64,000 bases of DNA from Arthrobacter sp. NicSoilC5 (GCF_019977395.1 NZ_AP024660.1:3906001-3970000), one strand, 5' to 3'; shown: positions 25,696-34,914, numbered from the stretch's first letter. The notes: generated by a model from the letters alone, not told the origin. Made by a program: numbers and translations.

Positions 25696-27328
25696 ACGTC
25701 GTTCCCTCGCCCAGCGTGCTCTCGACGTCGATGGTCCCGCCGTGGGCTTCCACGATCGCCTTGCTGATGGGCAGGCCCAGGCCGACGCCCGGGATGGCGG
25801 TGCGCCGGACGTTGCTGGTCCGGAAGAACTTGGCGAACACCTCGGAGGTGTCCTCCGGGCTCATGCCCATCCCCGTGTCCTTGACCCGGCAGGCCAAATG
25901 GCCGTTTTCCCGCGCCAGCGACACCACCACCTCGCCGCCGTCAGGGGAGTATTTGATGGCGTTGGACACCAGGTTGTCCAGGACCTGGGAGATCCTGGCG
26001 CTGTCCACGCGGGCCTCCAGCCGTTCCGGGGTTTCCGCCCGCAGTTCCACGCCGGCTGCGGCTGCGCGGGGCAACGCCGAGGACACGCTGCTGCGCACCA
26101 GTTCGGCAACATCCACGGCGTCGGGCGAGACGATCAGCTGGCCGTTCCGGCTGGCCAGCAGGTCTGACACCAGGGTCAGGAGGCGCTCGGAATTCCGGCG
26201 GATGATCTCCAGCATCTCCCGTTCAGGCTCGTCCGGATCATCGGCCAGCAGGATCTCAACGTAGCCCAGGATGGACGTCAGCGGGGTCCGGAATTCGTGG
26301 GAGACGCTGGAGACGAAGTCGTCCTTGGCGGTGAGTGCATTCACCAGGTCCGTGACGTCGCTGAAGACAATCACCGAGCCGGTGAAGTTGCCGTCGGAGT
26401 CCTTCATGGCCCGGGCCGTGGTCACGAGTGCCCGCTGGTCCTTCCCGTCACCCAGCCAGACCAGGTAATCGGTGAAGGTTTCGCCCAGGACGGCGCGGCG
26501 CACGGGACGCTCCTGGACGGGGATCAGGGTTTTCCGGTCCGGGCCGTAGACCAGCAGCTGCGATTCGTTGGGGTCCGCAATGTTCTTTGGCCGGGCCAGT
26601 TCATGGTTGGCCCGCTGCTTCCGGTTCATCAGGATGTCATGGCCGTCGGCATCAATAGCCAGCACGCCCAGATGCACGGTATCCAGCACAGTGTTCAGCA
26701 GCGATTCCTGGCGTTTGCTGGTCCGCAGGTTGGCCCGCAGCTGCTCGTCCTTTTCTTCCAGCTGCTTCTGCTGGCGCATCATGCTCAAGGTCAGGACGCT
26801 CACGGACACGCCGATGCCCAGCATCATGACGGGCAGCAGCAGTGAGCGCGCGAAGTCCTGCGGTGTGAAGTTGCCCTTCAGGAGCAGCGGCACCCAGATG
26901 ATGGCCAGCGGTCCAAGGAAGGAGAACCACAGCGCGGCCCTCGGATAGTAGCCGGACGCGCAGAGCCAAATGACGGGGAAGACGGCCAGCAGGCTGATTC
27001 CCGTCAGGCTTTCCTGGCCGCCTTCGCGGCCTGCGCCGATGGAGATGAAGTCCAGCAGCGGGATGGCGAGGAAGCTGGTGTAGGGCAGCCGGTCCCAGGG
27101 GATCAGATAGCAGAGCGCCATGATGGCCAGCTGCGAAACAAGGAACGTAACAAAGAGGGGATTGCCCATGGTGTCCGGGAAGAACGCCCACACCAGGAAA
27201 GCCGTGAGGAGCGTGGTCACGAACAACGGCATCTGGCTCAGGGCCACCCGGTCCGTCAGCCGGTACTCATGGAAGGGCCGCTTGAAGAACCGCAGCCGGC
27301 CCGAGGACCAGGCAGTGGGGTCGCTCAT
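25664..27328 (-). CDS. Membrane sensor histidine kinase with PAS domain
   Basis: A 554-aa kinase. Residues ~20-210 hold about six membrane helices without an obvious periplasmic sensor; a short coiled linker (RQQKQLEEKDEQLRANLR) leads to a PAS domain (~235-345), then HisKA with phospho-acceptor VSSVSHEFRTPLTSILGYVE and HATPase_c with DNLVSNAIKYSP and VGLGLPIS. The start ATG 27328 was chosen as upstream codons have no family-like content. It is divergent from the response regulator at 27423, a clear partner. The 3' end overlaps mcrC tail to tail. Confidence 0.9.
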   Translation of the reverse strand: MSDPTAWSSGRLRFFKRPFHEYRLTDRVALSQMPLFVTTLLTAFLVWAFFPDTMGNPLFVTFLVSQLAIMALCYLIPWDRLPYTSFLAIPLLDFISIGAGREGGQESLTGISLLAVFPVIWLCASGYYPRAALWFSFLGPLAIIWVPLLLKGNFTPQDFARSLLLPVMMLGIGVSVSVLTLSMMRQQKQLEEKDEQLRANLRTSKRQESLLNTVLDTVHLGVLAIDADGHDILMNRKQRANHELARPKNIADPNESQLLVYGPDRKTLIPVQERPVRRAVLGETFTDYLVWLGDGKDQRALVTTARAMKDSDGNFTGSVIVFSDVTDLVNALTAKDDFVSSVSHEFRTPLTSILGYVEILLADDPDEPEREMLEIIRRNSERLLTLVSDLLASRNGQLIVSPDAVDVAELVRSSVSSALPRAAAAGVELRAETPERLEARVDSARISQVLDNLVSNAIKYSPDGGEVVVSLARENGHLACRVKDTGMGMSPEDTSEVFAKFFRTSNVRRTAIPGVGLGLPISKAIVEAHGGTIDVESTLGEGTTFTFRVPVQRS

Positions 27329-27422
27329 GGCGCGGGGGACGCGGATGTGGGGGTGTGCGGGACCATACCAGCAGGATATCCGCAGCCAGCTATACTTCAG
27401 ACGTTGGCACTGAGGGGGCTCT

Positions 27423-28187
27423 ATGAGTGAGGCACGTGTGGGTCTGGTCATCGAAGATGACCACGACATTCGGGAACTGGTTCGCACTGTGCTGACCCAG
27501 GCTGGATTTGAGGTAACCGTCGCCAGCGGCGGCGCCGAGGGCGTCCTGATGGCCAAGAGCCTTAATCCCGATGTCATTACCCTGGACCTGGGGTTGCCCG
27601 ACATCGACGGCTTTGAAGTCTCCCGGCAGATCCGCGAGTTCTCGGATGCGTACATCGTGATGCTGACGGCGCGCACCGAGGAACTGGACACCCTGATCGG
27701 GCTCGAATCGGGGGCCGATGACTACCTCACCAAGCCGTTCCGGCCGCGGGAGCTCCGCGCGCGGGTTGCGGCCATGATGCGCCGGCCACGGTCCGTTCCT
27801 GACCCGCACGAAGTTTCGGTGGATGCCTCCGCGGACAGCGCGGCCCATCCGGAGCGCGGAAACTTCACCCACAACGGCCTGGAGCTCAGCTACGCCTCCC
27901 GCACCGTCACCGTTGACGGCAAGGAGATGAACCTGACCCGTACGGAGTTCGAACTCCTTTACGCGCTCCTGGAAGCAGGACGGACGGTCAGGACCAAGTC
28001 CGACCTGGTGCGGCGGCTCCGCGACGAGGATTACGACGTCGGCAGCTACATCAGCGAAGCAGACGAACGTTCCGTGGAGGTCCACATGGGGAACCTGCGC
28101 AAAAAGCTGGGCGACTCGCCGCAGCAGCCACGGTGGCTGCAAACCGTTCGCGGGGTGGGTTACCGTTTGGCCCCGGGGCAGCACTGA
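27423..28187 (+). CDS. OmpR-family response regulator
   Basis: A 254-aa regulator: receiver domain with acidic pocket (VIEDDHDIREL), phospho-acceptor Asp in ITLDLGLPDIDGFEV and Lys in DDYLTKPFRPRELR, then a ~30-residue linker and an OmpR winged helix (EMNLTRTEFELLYALLEAGR ... VHMGNLRKKLGD ... QTVRGVGYRLAPG). It presumably receives phosphate from the divergently encoded kinase. Its 3' end overlaps the convergent HPt-like gene by 28 bp. Confidence 0.93.
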   Translation: MSEARVGLVIEDDHDIRELVRTVLTQAGFEVTVASGGAEGVLMAKSLNPDVITLDLGLPDIDGFEVSRQIREFSDAYIVMLTARTEELDTLIGLESGADDYLTKPFRPRELRARVAAMMRRPRSVPDPHEVSVDASADSAAHPERGNFTHNGLELSYASRTVTVDGKEMNLTRTEFELLYALLEAGRTVRTKSDLVRRLRDEDYDVGSYISEADERSVEVHMGNLRKKLGDSPQQPRWLQTVRGVGYRLAPGQH

Positions 28188-28570
28188 GCCTGCAGCCGGT
28201 GCATGGTCTGCCGGCTGCACTGGGTGATGGGCCGCAGGTAGGTGGCGGCCAGTCTGGGCAGCGCCACCGCCATGTCTGCGTGGCGAGCCTCGGCCCGGAT
28301 CTCGTTCTCCAGCTCCAAGGCCAGTCCGGCCAGGCGCTCTGCTCCCACCATCTGGCTTGACGTCTTCAGGCTCAGGACCGCGTCCATGGAGCCCTCCAGA
28401 TCACCCGTGGTCAGGGCCAGCCGCAACCGGCCCAGCCGCTGGGGCAGGTACTCGATAAAGTTCCCCACGAAGACGCGGCTGTAGCCTTCCTCCTCCTCGA
28501 GTTCGTCCCGCAGCCGGTCCAGGACGGACTGGTCTACCAGCGGCCTGGGGGCATCATCTGATGTGCTCAT
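28160..28570 (-). CDS. HPt-like domain protein lacking the phospho-histidine
   Basis: A 136-aa protein with the HPt four-helix pattern. Where HPt domains read HxLKGSSxxxGA, this one reads VLSLKTSSQMVGAERLAG: the His is Leu. The codon there is CTG, so it cannot accept phosphate in the usual way. It may bind receiver domains as a competitor or scaffold. Start ATG 28570 follows AAAGGAG. It is convergent with the response regulator and close to the kinase, which suggests the same signalling set. Confidence 0.8.
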   Translation of the reverse strand: MSTSDDAPRPLVDQSVLDRLRDELEEEEGYSRVFVGNFIEYLPQRLGRLRLALTTGDLEGSMDAVLSLKTSSQMVGAERLAGLALELENEIRAEARHADMAVALPRLAATYLRPITQCSRQTMHRLQAQCCPGAKR

Positions 28571-28777
28571 GACACTCCTTTCTGCTGGTTTTGTAGACTC
28601 GGGAATCTGGGCGGTGGGCCCGGAACGCTTGCTCTTTTTCAGGTTAGGACTGTTCCCAGGACCTCGCAGAAGACTCGGCAAGAATTGTGGTTTTCTTGAT
28701 GGGAGTGCGGATTTTTGCCCATAAAATCAAGGCCAGTGCTTTCTGCATTGACGCCACCGGCGGCCGCGGCCGCCTTT

Positions 28778-28795
28778 CAATCTGGGGATAGATTG
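28778..28795 (+). promoter_or_regulatory. Small hairpin with ribosome-binding GGGG in its loop
   Basis: CAATCT-GGGGAT-AGATTG forms a 6-bp stem whose loop holds the purine stretch that would bind the ribosome for the GTG start at 28798. Could tune translation; may be chance. Confidence 0.3.
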
Positions 28796-28797
28796 CC

Positions 28798-30033
28798 GTG
28801 TTCCGAATGCTTAGGTCCTTATTTGTCGCGCTCATAATCGGGGTTGGATTGGCGGTTTCCGTCATCCAGCCGGCCAGCGCAGCAGCCACGTCACCGCAAG
28901 TTTCGCTCAACCCCACCTCCGGACCGGCCGGTTCCGCCGTGACGGTCGCCGGAACCGGGTTCAGGGCCTCCACCACAGGCACCGTGATCGTCGGGTCCAC
29001 CACGTTCGCGTTCCAAACAACCTCGACGGGTGCGTTCAGCACAGGCATCACCATTCCGGCGGCGGCTACCGGGAATCTCACCATCACCGCCAAGACGTCG
29101 TCCATCAAGGCATCCGCCACATTCGTGGTCCAGGCGGCGCCGGCTCCGGCGCCCGCACCGGCGCCGGCCATCAGTTCCGCCGCCTTGCGCTTTGGAGCGG
29201 CAACGCCGGGGGGACCCCTGGCCAGTTCGGAACTGGACGAGGTTGCCACCGTGTCCGGGGAAATCCCTTCCATCGTGATGAGTTACAAGGATTTCCTACA
29301 GTCCCCGCCCATCACTGAGCTGGACGCTGTCCGCTCCCGCGGAGCCACGCCCCTGGTGACCTGGGAGCCGTGGGCATGGGGAGGCGGCGTCAACCAGCCG
29401 GCGTATTCGCTTGCCCGGATTACTGCCGGGGACTTCGACGGGTACATCAGCCAGTGGGGCCAGTCCCTCGCGGCCTGGGGCAAACCGGTCATGCTGCGCT
29501 TTGCCCACGAGATGAACGGCAACTGGTATCCCTGGGCCGAAGGCGTCAACGGCAACCAGCCAGGAGATTACATAGCCGCCTGGCGGCACGTGCACGACGT
29601 CGTTGCCGGCACGGGCGCCGCGAACGTCCAGTGGGTCTGGTCGCCCAACGTGCCGTACTGGGGCTCCACTGACCTGGCAGGCCTGTACCCGGGCCCGGGC
29701 TACGCGGACATCGTGGCCCTGGACGGCTACAACTGGGGCACCTCGCAAACCTGGAGCAGCTGGGTTTCCCCCGTGGACCTCCTCGGCCCCGGCATCTCCC
29801 AGCTCCGCACCCTGGCCCCCGGGAAACCCGTGCTGGTCGCGGAAACGGCGTCCAGCGAACTGGGCGGTTCCAAAGCGACCTGGAATACGGACCTGGTGTC
29901 CTACCTTGCCGCCCAGCCGGACGTGATGGGCTTTGTCTGGTTCCATATGCAAAAGGAAACAGACTGGCGCATCAACAGCAGTGACTCGTCGGCGTCGGCG
30001 TTCAAGTCCGCCCTGTTGGCTCGAAGAAGCTAG
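28798..30033 (+). CDS. Secreted GH26-like glycoside hydrolase (beta-mannanase type)
   Basis: A 411-aa exported protein. Residues 1-~30 are a signal peptide ending in QPASAAA. Residues ~34-115 form an Ig-like (IPT-type) domain (SLNPTSGPAGSAVTVAGTGF), followed by an Ala-Pro linker. From ~130 is a GH26-type barrel with the acid/base Glu in RFAHEMNGNWYPWAEG and the probable nucleophile Glu in VLVAETASSE. Such enzymes cut beta-1,4-mannan or mixed-linkage glucan outside the cell. Start is GTG 28798, with GGGG 10 nt upstream; ATG 28807 is the alternative. It is monocistronic. Confidence 0.85.
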   Translation: MFRMLRSLFVALIIGVGLAVSVIQPASAAATSPQVSLNPTSGPAGSAVTVAGTGFRASTTGTVIVGSTTFAFQTTSTGAFSTGITIPAAATGNLTITAKTSSIKASATFVVQAAPAPAPAPAPAISSAALRFGAATPGGPLASSELDEVATVSGEIPSIVMSYKDFLQSPPITELDAVRSRGATPLVTWEPWAWGGGVNQPAYSLARITAGDFDGYISQWGQSLAAWGKPVMLRFAHEMNGNWYPWAEGVNGNQPGDYIAAWRHVHDVVAGTGAANVQWVWSPNVPYWGSTDLAGLYPGPGYADIVALDGYNWGTSQTWSSWVSPVDLLGPGISQLRTLAPGKPVLVAETASSELGGSKATWNTDLVSYLAAQPDVMGFVWFHMQKETDWRINSSDSSASAFKSALLARRS

Positions 30034-30046
30034 GGGATAGGGGATA

Positions 30047-30136
30047 GCTGCTCCGAAACTGTCAATGGCGGCTGCCTGATCGCCGGCAACCCGTTTATCC
30101 TGCCGCGCCAGGATCAAGGACAGTGGCCGGAGCAGC
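30047..30136. repeat. Interrupted inverted repeat between convergent genes
   Basis: GCTGCTCCG (30047-30055) and ACTGTC (30058-30063) pair with GACAGT (30119-30124) and CGGAGCAGC (30128-30136); an inner ATCCTG/CAGGAT stem lies within. It may be a branched bidirectional terminator for the GH26 and vsr genes. Confidence 0.4.
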
Positions 30137-30171
30137 GAAAGATTTCCTCAAGATTGGCTGTTTACAGGCCT

Positions 30172-30630
30172 TCAGGCGCCGGCTTCGAGGAAGTGCACCA
30201 GCTGGGCTTCGAGTGCCGATCGATTCTTCAGTTCGCACTCCCAGACCGTCAGCACTTCCCAGCCGGCGTCTTCCAGCTTCCGGCGCTGGCCGGCGTCGCG
30301 TTCCCGGGTCCGGCTCCGTTTCGCTGCCCAGAACTCGGCGTTGGCCTTCGGGGCGTGCTTGCCCACCCTGCAGTCGTGGAAATGCCAGAAGCAGCCGTTG
30401 ACGAAGATCACCTTGTGCCGGGCGGCGAAGACGAGGTCAGGATTGCCTGGCAGCCTGGTGCTGCCGGACCTGCCGTGCAGCCGGTACCGGTAGCCCCTGG
30501 CGTGCAGGAGCTGCCGCACCAGCAGCTCGGGTTTGGTGTTCTTCCCGCGGATCCGGGACATGTTCCAGCTGCGCTGCTCAGGAGTGAGCCTGTCTGCAGT
30601 GGGCTTGGCAGCGCTGGAATCGTCCGGCAT
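30172..30630 (-). CDS. vsr: Very short patch repair (Vsr) endonuclease
   Basis: Vsr nicks DNA at T:G mismatches that arise when 5-methylcytosine deaminates next to a cytosine methyltransferase. The 152-aa protein has all family marks: MSRIRGKNTKPELLVRQLLH, the catalytic Asp in LPGNPDLVF, and the zinc-binding segment VNGCFWHFHDCRVG followed by EFWAAKRSRTRERD. No cytosine methyltransferase is near it in this window, although an McrBC-like system lies 5 kb away. The PPOX-family gene lies 19 bp upstream on the same strand. Confidence 0.93.
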   Translation of the reverse strand: MPDDSSAAKPTADRLTPEQRSWNMSRIRGKNTKPELLVRQLLHARGYRYRLHGRSGSTRLPGNPDLVFAARHKVIFVNGCFWHFHDCRVGKHAPKANAEFWAAKRSRTRERDAGQRRKLEDAGWEVLTVWECELKNRSALEAQLVHFLEAGA

Positions 30631-30649
30631 CCTTCCAGTCTAGGAGGGC

Positions 30650-31084
30650 CTAGATCTCCCGTTCCGGCTGTTCGCCGAACACGAAGTGCCGGCCGCTGAC
30701 GGAGGTTGGGTCGATCTCCACGTAGAAGTCCTTGAGCGTGGGGACCCAGGTCTTCAGGCCCAGTTCTTCGATGGCAGCGAGCTCGTCCGAGTTGCTGAGG
30801 ACCCTTGCCGTCCCCCGGAGGACAACGGACCAGGCCTCCTGCGACAGGATGCCGTCGGTTTCGAACAGTACCTTGGCGTTGATTGTGAGTTGTGCCAGTT
30901 TGTTTCCAGGTGCCGTGCGCAGGTAGAGCTTCCGGTTGGAGGTCACGTAATTCACCGGGAAGATGTCCGGTTCCCCTGCGACGGAAACCACCAGCCGGCC
31001 ATGCTGCGTTGCCGCCAGAAGCCGCCACGACTGCTCATCATCGAGTTCAAGGACAGGATTGCCGTCCGCGTGTTCAAACATCAT
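30650..31084 (-). CDS. Pyridoxamine 5'-phosphate oxidase-family flavoprotein
   Basis: A 144-aa split-barrel flavin-binding protein of the PPOX/nitroimidazole-reductase-like type: ATQHGRLVVSVAGEPDIFPV and NYVTSNRKLYLRTAPGNKLA follow the family pattern, and GTARVLSNSDEL the later strand. Likely binds FMN or F420, with unknown substrate. It starts with ATG at 31084 and lies 19 bp upstream of vsr in the same direction. Confidence 0.82.
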   Translation of the reverse strand: MMFEHADGNPVLELDDEQSWRLLAATQHGRLVVSVAGEPDIFPVNYVTSNRKLYLRTAPGNKLAQLTINAKVLFETDGILSQEAWSVVLRGTARVLSNSDELAAIEELGLKTWVPTLKDFYVEIDPTSVSGRHFVFGEQPEREI

Positions 31085-31270
31085 GCGGCCATTCTTCTAC
31101 GTGGAGTAGAAATACGCCAGAGGCTTTGTGCCCCCATTTCCCCCGCTTTATGACAGCAGAGTCAAGGCTTAACAGTTCGGAAACAGGTCTGTGACCGGGC
31201 TGTATTTCCCGCTGGATAGCGTCGCACGCAGGGCCATGACGGCTGAAGGCAAACGAAAGCGACGCACCCA

Positions 31271-32998
31271 ATGGGCAACGACACAGACACAACGCAACTG
31301 CTGGAACCGGCGGCACCCGCTGGTGCCGCCGTCGTCGGACGTTCTCCGGCAATCCCTACGGCGGGCAACACTGCCGCCCTCAACGCCACCAAGGAAAGCC
31401 TGGAGGATTACACGCTGCGGTTCGCGCCGCGGTCCTACCGCAAGTGGAGTGCGGGCGTGGTGGCCACGAGTGCGCTGGGCGGCATCGCCTACCTGGCGGA
31501 CTTCTCGATCGGGGCGAACATCGGCATCTCCTACGGGACGGTCAACGCGATCCTGGGAATCCTGGTGGCGGCCGTGGTCATCTTCGCCACCGGCTTTCCC
31601 TTGGCGTACTACGCCGCGCGCTACAACATCGACCTGGACCTGATCACCCGGGGCTCGGGCTTTGGCTACTACGGGTCGGTGGTCACCAACGTCATCTTTG
31701 CCACGTTCACTTTCATCTTTTTTGCGCTGGAGGGCTCCATCATGGCGCAGGGGCTGGAGCTGGGGCTCGGCATTCCGCAGTGGCTGGGTTACGCCGCGTC
31801 CACGGTGATCATCATCCCGCTGGTCATTTACGGCATGAACACGCTGGCCAAGCTCCAGGTGTGGACCACCCCGTTGTGGCTGCTCCTCATGGTGGTGCCT
31901 GTGGGATACCTGCTGGTCTCGCACCCGGAGAGCATCGACAGCTTCTTCGCCTACACCGGAGCAACGGGCGACGGCGGTCCCAACCTTGCGTCCGTGATGC
32001 TCGCCGCCGGCGTGTGCCTGTCCTTGATGGCGCAGATTGCCGAGCAGATCGACTACCTCCGGTTCATGCCGCCGCGCACCGAGGCCAACCGGAGCGCCTG
32101 GTGGCGCGCAGTGATCCTGGCCGGCCCGGGCTGGGTGATCTTCGGGGCCATCAAGCAGATCGTGGGCCTGTTCATCGCCATCTACCTGATCGCCACGCTG
32201 GATCCTGCCGCCTCCGCCACGGCCAATGAGCCCGTGCACCAGTTCCTGGGCGTGTACCAGGAGATGATGCCCGCGTGGCTGGCCATGACGCTGGCCGTGG
32301 TGCTGGTGGTCATCTCGCAGATCAAGATCAACGTCACCAACGCCTACTCCGGCTCGCTGGCCTGGACCAACTCTTTCACGCGCATCACCAAGACCTACCC
32401 GGGCCGGATGGTGTTCGTGGTGGTGAACCTGCTGATCGCGCTGGTCCTGATGGAAGCGAACATGTTCGATTTCCTCAACACCATCCTTGGGTTCTATGCC
32501 AACTGCGCCATGGCGTGGGTGGTCACCGTGGCGTCCGATATTGCCATCAACAAGTACCTGCTCAAGATTTCCCCCAAGGTGCCTGAGTTCCGCCGCGGCA
32601 TGCTGTACGCCGTGAACCCTGTTGGCTTCGTGTCCATGCTGGTCTCCGCAGGGGTTTCGATTGCCGTGTTCTTCGGGGCATTTGGAACTGCGATCCAGCC
32701 GTACTCGCCCATCTTCGCGGTGGGTTTGGCGCTGGTCCTGCCACCAGTGCTGGCGCTGCTGACCCGCGGCCGCTACTACCTCCGCCGGACCGACGACGGG
32801 ATCGACCTGCCCATGTTCGACGCCGACGGGAACCCCAGCGACGCCAAGCTCCTGTGCCACGTGACGGGGTTGGAGTTCGAACGGCCGGACATGGTGCGGT
32901 CGGCCCAGGACGCGTCCGACGGCGGTCCGCAGTATGTTTCGTCGCTCGCCTTGTCCACGGACAAGACAGGGGAGTTGGTCCTGCCCGCACAGAAGTAA
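31271..32998 (+). CDS. NCS1-family purine/cytosine permease
   Basis: A 575-aa nucleobase:cation symporter-1 protein with 12 helices. A ~50-residue soluble leader precedes the first helix; ALGGIAYLADFSIGANIGIS and FGYYGSVVTNVIFATFTFIF are NCS1-like, and the large C-terminal tail after helix 12 is soluble. Imports cytosine, purines, hydantoin or thiamine precursors; specificity not visible. There is no linked catabolic gene, though an adenine deaminase gene lies at 47 kb. A terminator follows. Confidence 0.85.
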   Translation: MGNDTDTTQLLEPAAPAGAAVVGRSPAIPTAGNTAALNATKESLEDYTLRFAPRSYRKWSAGVVATSALGGIAYLADFSIGANIGISYGTVNAILGILVAAVVIFATGFPLAYYAARYNIDLDLITRGSGFGYYGSVVTNVIFATFTFIFFALEGSIMAQGLELGLGIPQWLGYAASTVIIIPLVIYGMNTLAKLQVWTTPLWLLLMVVPVGYLLVSHPESIDSFFAYTGATGDGGPNLASVMLAAGVCLSLMAQIAEQIDYLRFMPPRTEANRSAWWRAVILAGPGWVIFGAIKQIVGLFIAIYLIATLDPAASATANEPVHQFLGVYQEMMPAWLAMTLAVVLVVISQIKINVTNAYSGSLAWTNSFTRITKTYPGRMVFVVVNLLIALVLMEANMFDFLNTILGFYANCAMAWVVTVASDIAINKYLLKISPKVPEFRRGMLYAVNPVGFVSMLVSAGVSIAVFFGAFGTAIQPYSPIFAVGLALVLPPVLALLTRGRYYLRRTDDGIDLPMFDADGNPSDAKLLCHVTGLEFERPDMVRSAQDASDGGPQYVSSLALSTDKTGELVLPAQK

Positions 32999-33029
32999 GG
33001 TCCTGTTTTTCTTCATTCTTTATCGACGG

Positions 33030-33060
33030 GGGAGCCGGTGCACTTTATGCGCCGGCTCCC
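33030..33060 (+). terminator. Terminator after NCS1 permease
   Basis: GGGAGCCGGTGC pairs with GCGCCGGCTCCC (one G-T), loop ACTTTAT, followed by TTTATGACTTTTT. Confidence 0.8.
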
Positions 33061-33205
33061 TTTATGACTTTTTGCTGGACGGACCCGGTGGTAAAACGGT
33101 GGGCGGTACCTGTGGATAAGTTTGATCGCCAAATTGTGACGTGGGCTACCCTTAAGGCACTGTTCGGAGCAAGCCGTCTTGAAACTACTGGGGGAATAGC
33201 GGCCC

Positions 33206-33871
33206 ATGACATCACAGAACTCCTTTACGTCCCGCGCTGTGCCGTCGGGAGCAGCAGCCCTTGTTGTCGGTTTGACGCTCGCTTTGTCCGGCTGTAACTC
33301 CGGAGGGTCGCCGGGGCCGGGCGGCACTTCGTCCCAGGTAGCGGAGGAAAAACCTACTGCCAGCGCCACGGCCACTCCCACCCCAACGCCGAATGCCGTC
33401 TACAAGCCTGCCGACGCCTCCGGACCCGCCCAGAACGTTCCCGTGCCCGTGCTGCCCGAGGTGGCTAAGACGGAGACGAAGGAAGGTGCAGAAGCGTTCA
33501 CTAAGCACTGGTTCGCGGTTCTGAGCTATGCATATGAGACGGGTGATGCTGCTTCATTCGAGAGTATTGCTCCTAGCCCATGCGAAGCGTGCCAGAAGGT
33601 TAGTAAGGTGATAAAAGATTGGCACTCTGAGGGGCGCTGGTTGGTTGGAGGAAAGCTCTCAACGCCTGTGGCAAATACGACATTCACCAAGGGCAAGAAT
33701 GGCACGTATCAAGTCGCAGCTCAGGTTCACCAGGATCCGTTGATCTATATGAGGGCCGATGGAACCGTGGCTCGGACAGATCCTCAGGCGCCTGACCAAG
33801 GAAATCTGCTCGTCCTTTCCTACGCTGACGGAAAATGGTCAGTCGTTGAGCTCGGAAACATCGTCGGATAG
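33206..33871 (+). CDS. DUF6318-family lipoprotein
   Basis: A 221-aa exported lipoprotein: hydrophobic signal ending in lipobox LSGC (Cys30), then a Ser/Thr/Pro-rich linker (PTASATATPTPTPN) and a globular domain with SPCEACQKVSKVI and a C-terminal LVLSYADGKWSVVEL. It matches the DUF6318 group found in Micrococcaceae; function unknown. GC content drops visibly in its second half (about half GC, against about two thirds around). It starts 3 bp before the next gene's ATG and is surely co-translated with it. Confidence 0.82.
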   Translation: MTSQNSFTSRAVPSGAAALVVGLTLALSGCNSGGSPGPGGTSSQVAEEKPTASATATPTPTPNAVYKPADASGPAQNVPVPVLPEVAKTETKEGAEAFTKHWFAVLSYAYETGDAASFESIAPSPCEACQKVSKVIKDWHSEGRWLVGGKLSTPVANTTFTKGKNGTYQVAAQVHQDPLIYMRADGTVARTDPQAPDQGNLLVLSYADGKWSVVELGNIVG

Positions 33872-33874
33872 AAC

Positions 33875-34798
33875 ATGTTTTCTTCGCGGCTGCTCTCTCT
33901 GCTCTTTGTGGCGGTCACGTCCGTTTTGTTCACGGCGTGCCCCGCGTTTGCGGAAGGTGGGGAAGACCCGGAATTTGGCGGTGCTTGGAATCCCGGCCTC
34001 ACGATGGGTGGGCATACTTGGGATCCCGAACGGAAAGAGTTTGTTCCGGCACGCCCCGATATCGCCTCCGAAGACCCCAACGAATACAAGTACGAACTTC
34101 AGTGCCATCTTGGCGGAGGCGACTTCGATACGCCCTGCCTCGCCCGCCAGCTCGACTGCAAAGACCGTGAGGACGGCGCCAAGGGCATCCCGGTCATGTG
34201 GCTGTCGCGGCCCCGGGGTGTGCCGGGGGCTGTTTGGGCGCATCACTCGGGCCCCACCTGCCTTTACGATCCGAAGCCCGAGGACCTCCTGCCCAGGATC
34301 GCCGCGGATATCCAGCGGCAGTTCCAGAACCTCCCTGTCAATGCCGGGGCGGTCGTGGCCCAGCCCAGCCCCAACACCCTCCGAGGCGCCGAGACGAATT
34401 TCTACGCGGAAGCGGCTGAACAGCAGTTCGACATCACCATGTTCGGCCAGAAAGTCCACGTGGTGGCCACACCGGTGCAGTACACGTGGAACTACGGAGA
34501 TGGCACAGTCTTCGGCCCGCAGCCTTCCATGGGCGGCCCGTTGCCGCAGGACCGGTGGGGCGAAAAGACCCGCACCAGCCACGCGTATGCCTCCACGGGC
34601 GATTTCCAGGTTGTCCTGACCACCTCGTTCCAGGGCGCGTACTCAGTGAACTCCGGGCCGCCGCTGCCGATCCCCGGCCAAGGCCAGTTCAACGCACCAC
34701 CGCAAACCATCAGTGTGTGGCGTTCGCTCACCCGCAACTACGCCGACGACTGCAACGCCAATCCGCAGGGCCAGGGCTGCCCCGGTGTCGGAGGATAG
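33875..34798 (+). CDS. Exported protein with PKD-like domain, unknown function
   Basis: A 307-aa protein with signal peptide (SLLFVAVTSVLFTACPAFA). The mature N-terminus is Gly/Asp/Pro-rich, then a Cys-containing region (ELQCHLGGGDFDTPCLARQLDC), and in the C-terminal half a PKD-like strand set (VQYTWNYGDGTVFG ... TSHAYASTGDFQVVLTTSF). It sits 3 bp after the DUF6318 lipoprotein, so both probably act together at the cell surface. The first ~90 bp share the lower GC of that gene. Confidence 0.75.
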   Translation: MFSSRLLSLLFVAVTSVLFTACPAFAEGGEDPEFGGAWNPGLTMGGHTWDPERKEFVPARPDIASEDPNEYKYELQCHLGGGDFDTPCLARQLDCKDREDGAKGIPVMWLSRPRGVPGAVWAHHSGPTCLYDPKPEDLLPRIAADIQRQFQNLPVNAGAVVAQPSPNTLRGAETNFYAEAAEQQFDITMFGQKVHVVATPVQYTWNYGDGTVFGPQPSMGGPLPQDRWGEKTRTSHAYASTGDFQVVLTTSFQGAYSVNSGPPLPIPGQGQFNAPPQTISVWRSLTRNYADDCNANPQGQGCPGVGG

Positions 34799-34914
34799 CG
34801 CGGGGACCGAGGGAAACCTGTGATCCCCGTCGCACTGGCGGAAGTCCGGAATAGTTGCACGCGCCCCACAGTTGGCAAAGACAGTACGTCTTAAGCCTTC
34901 GAAAGGAACTGCGC

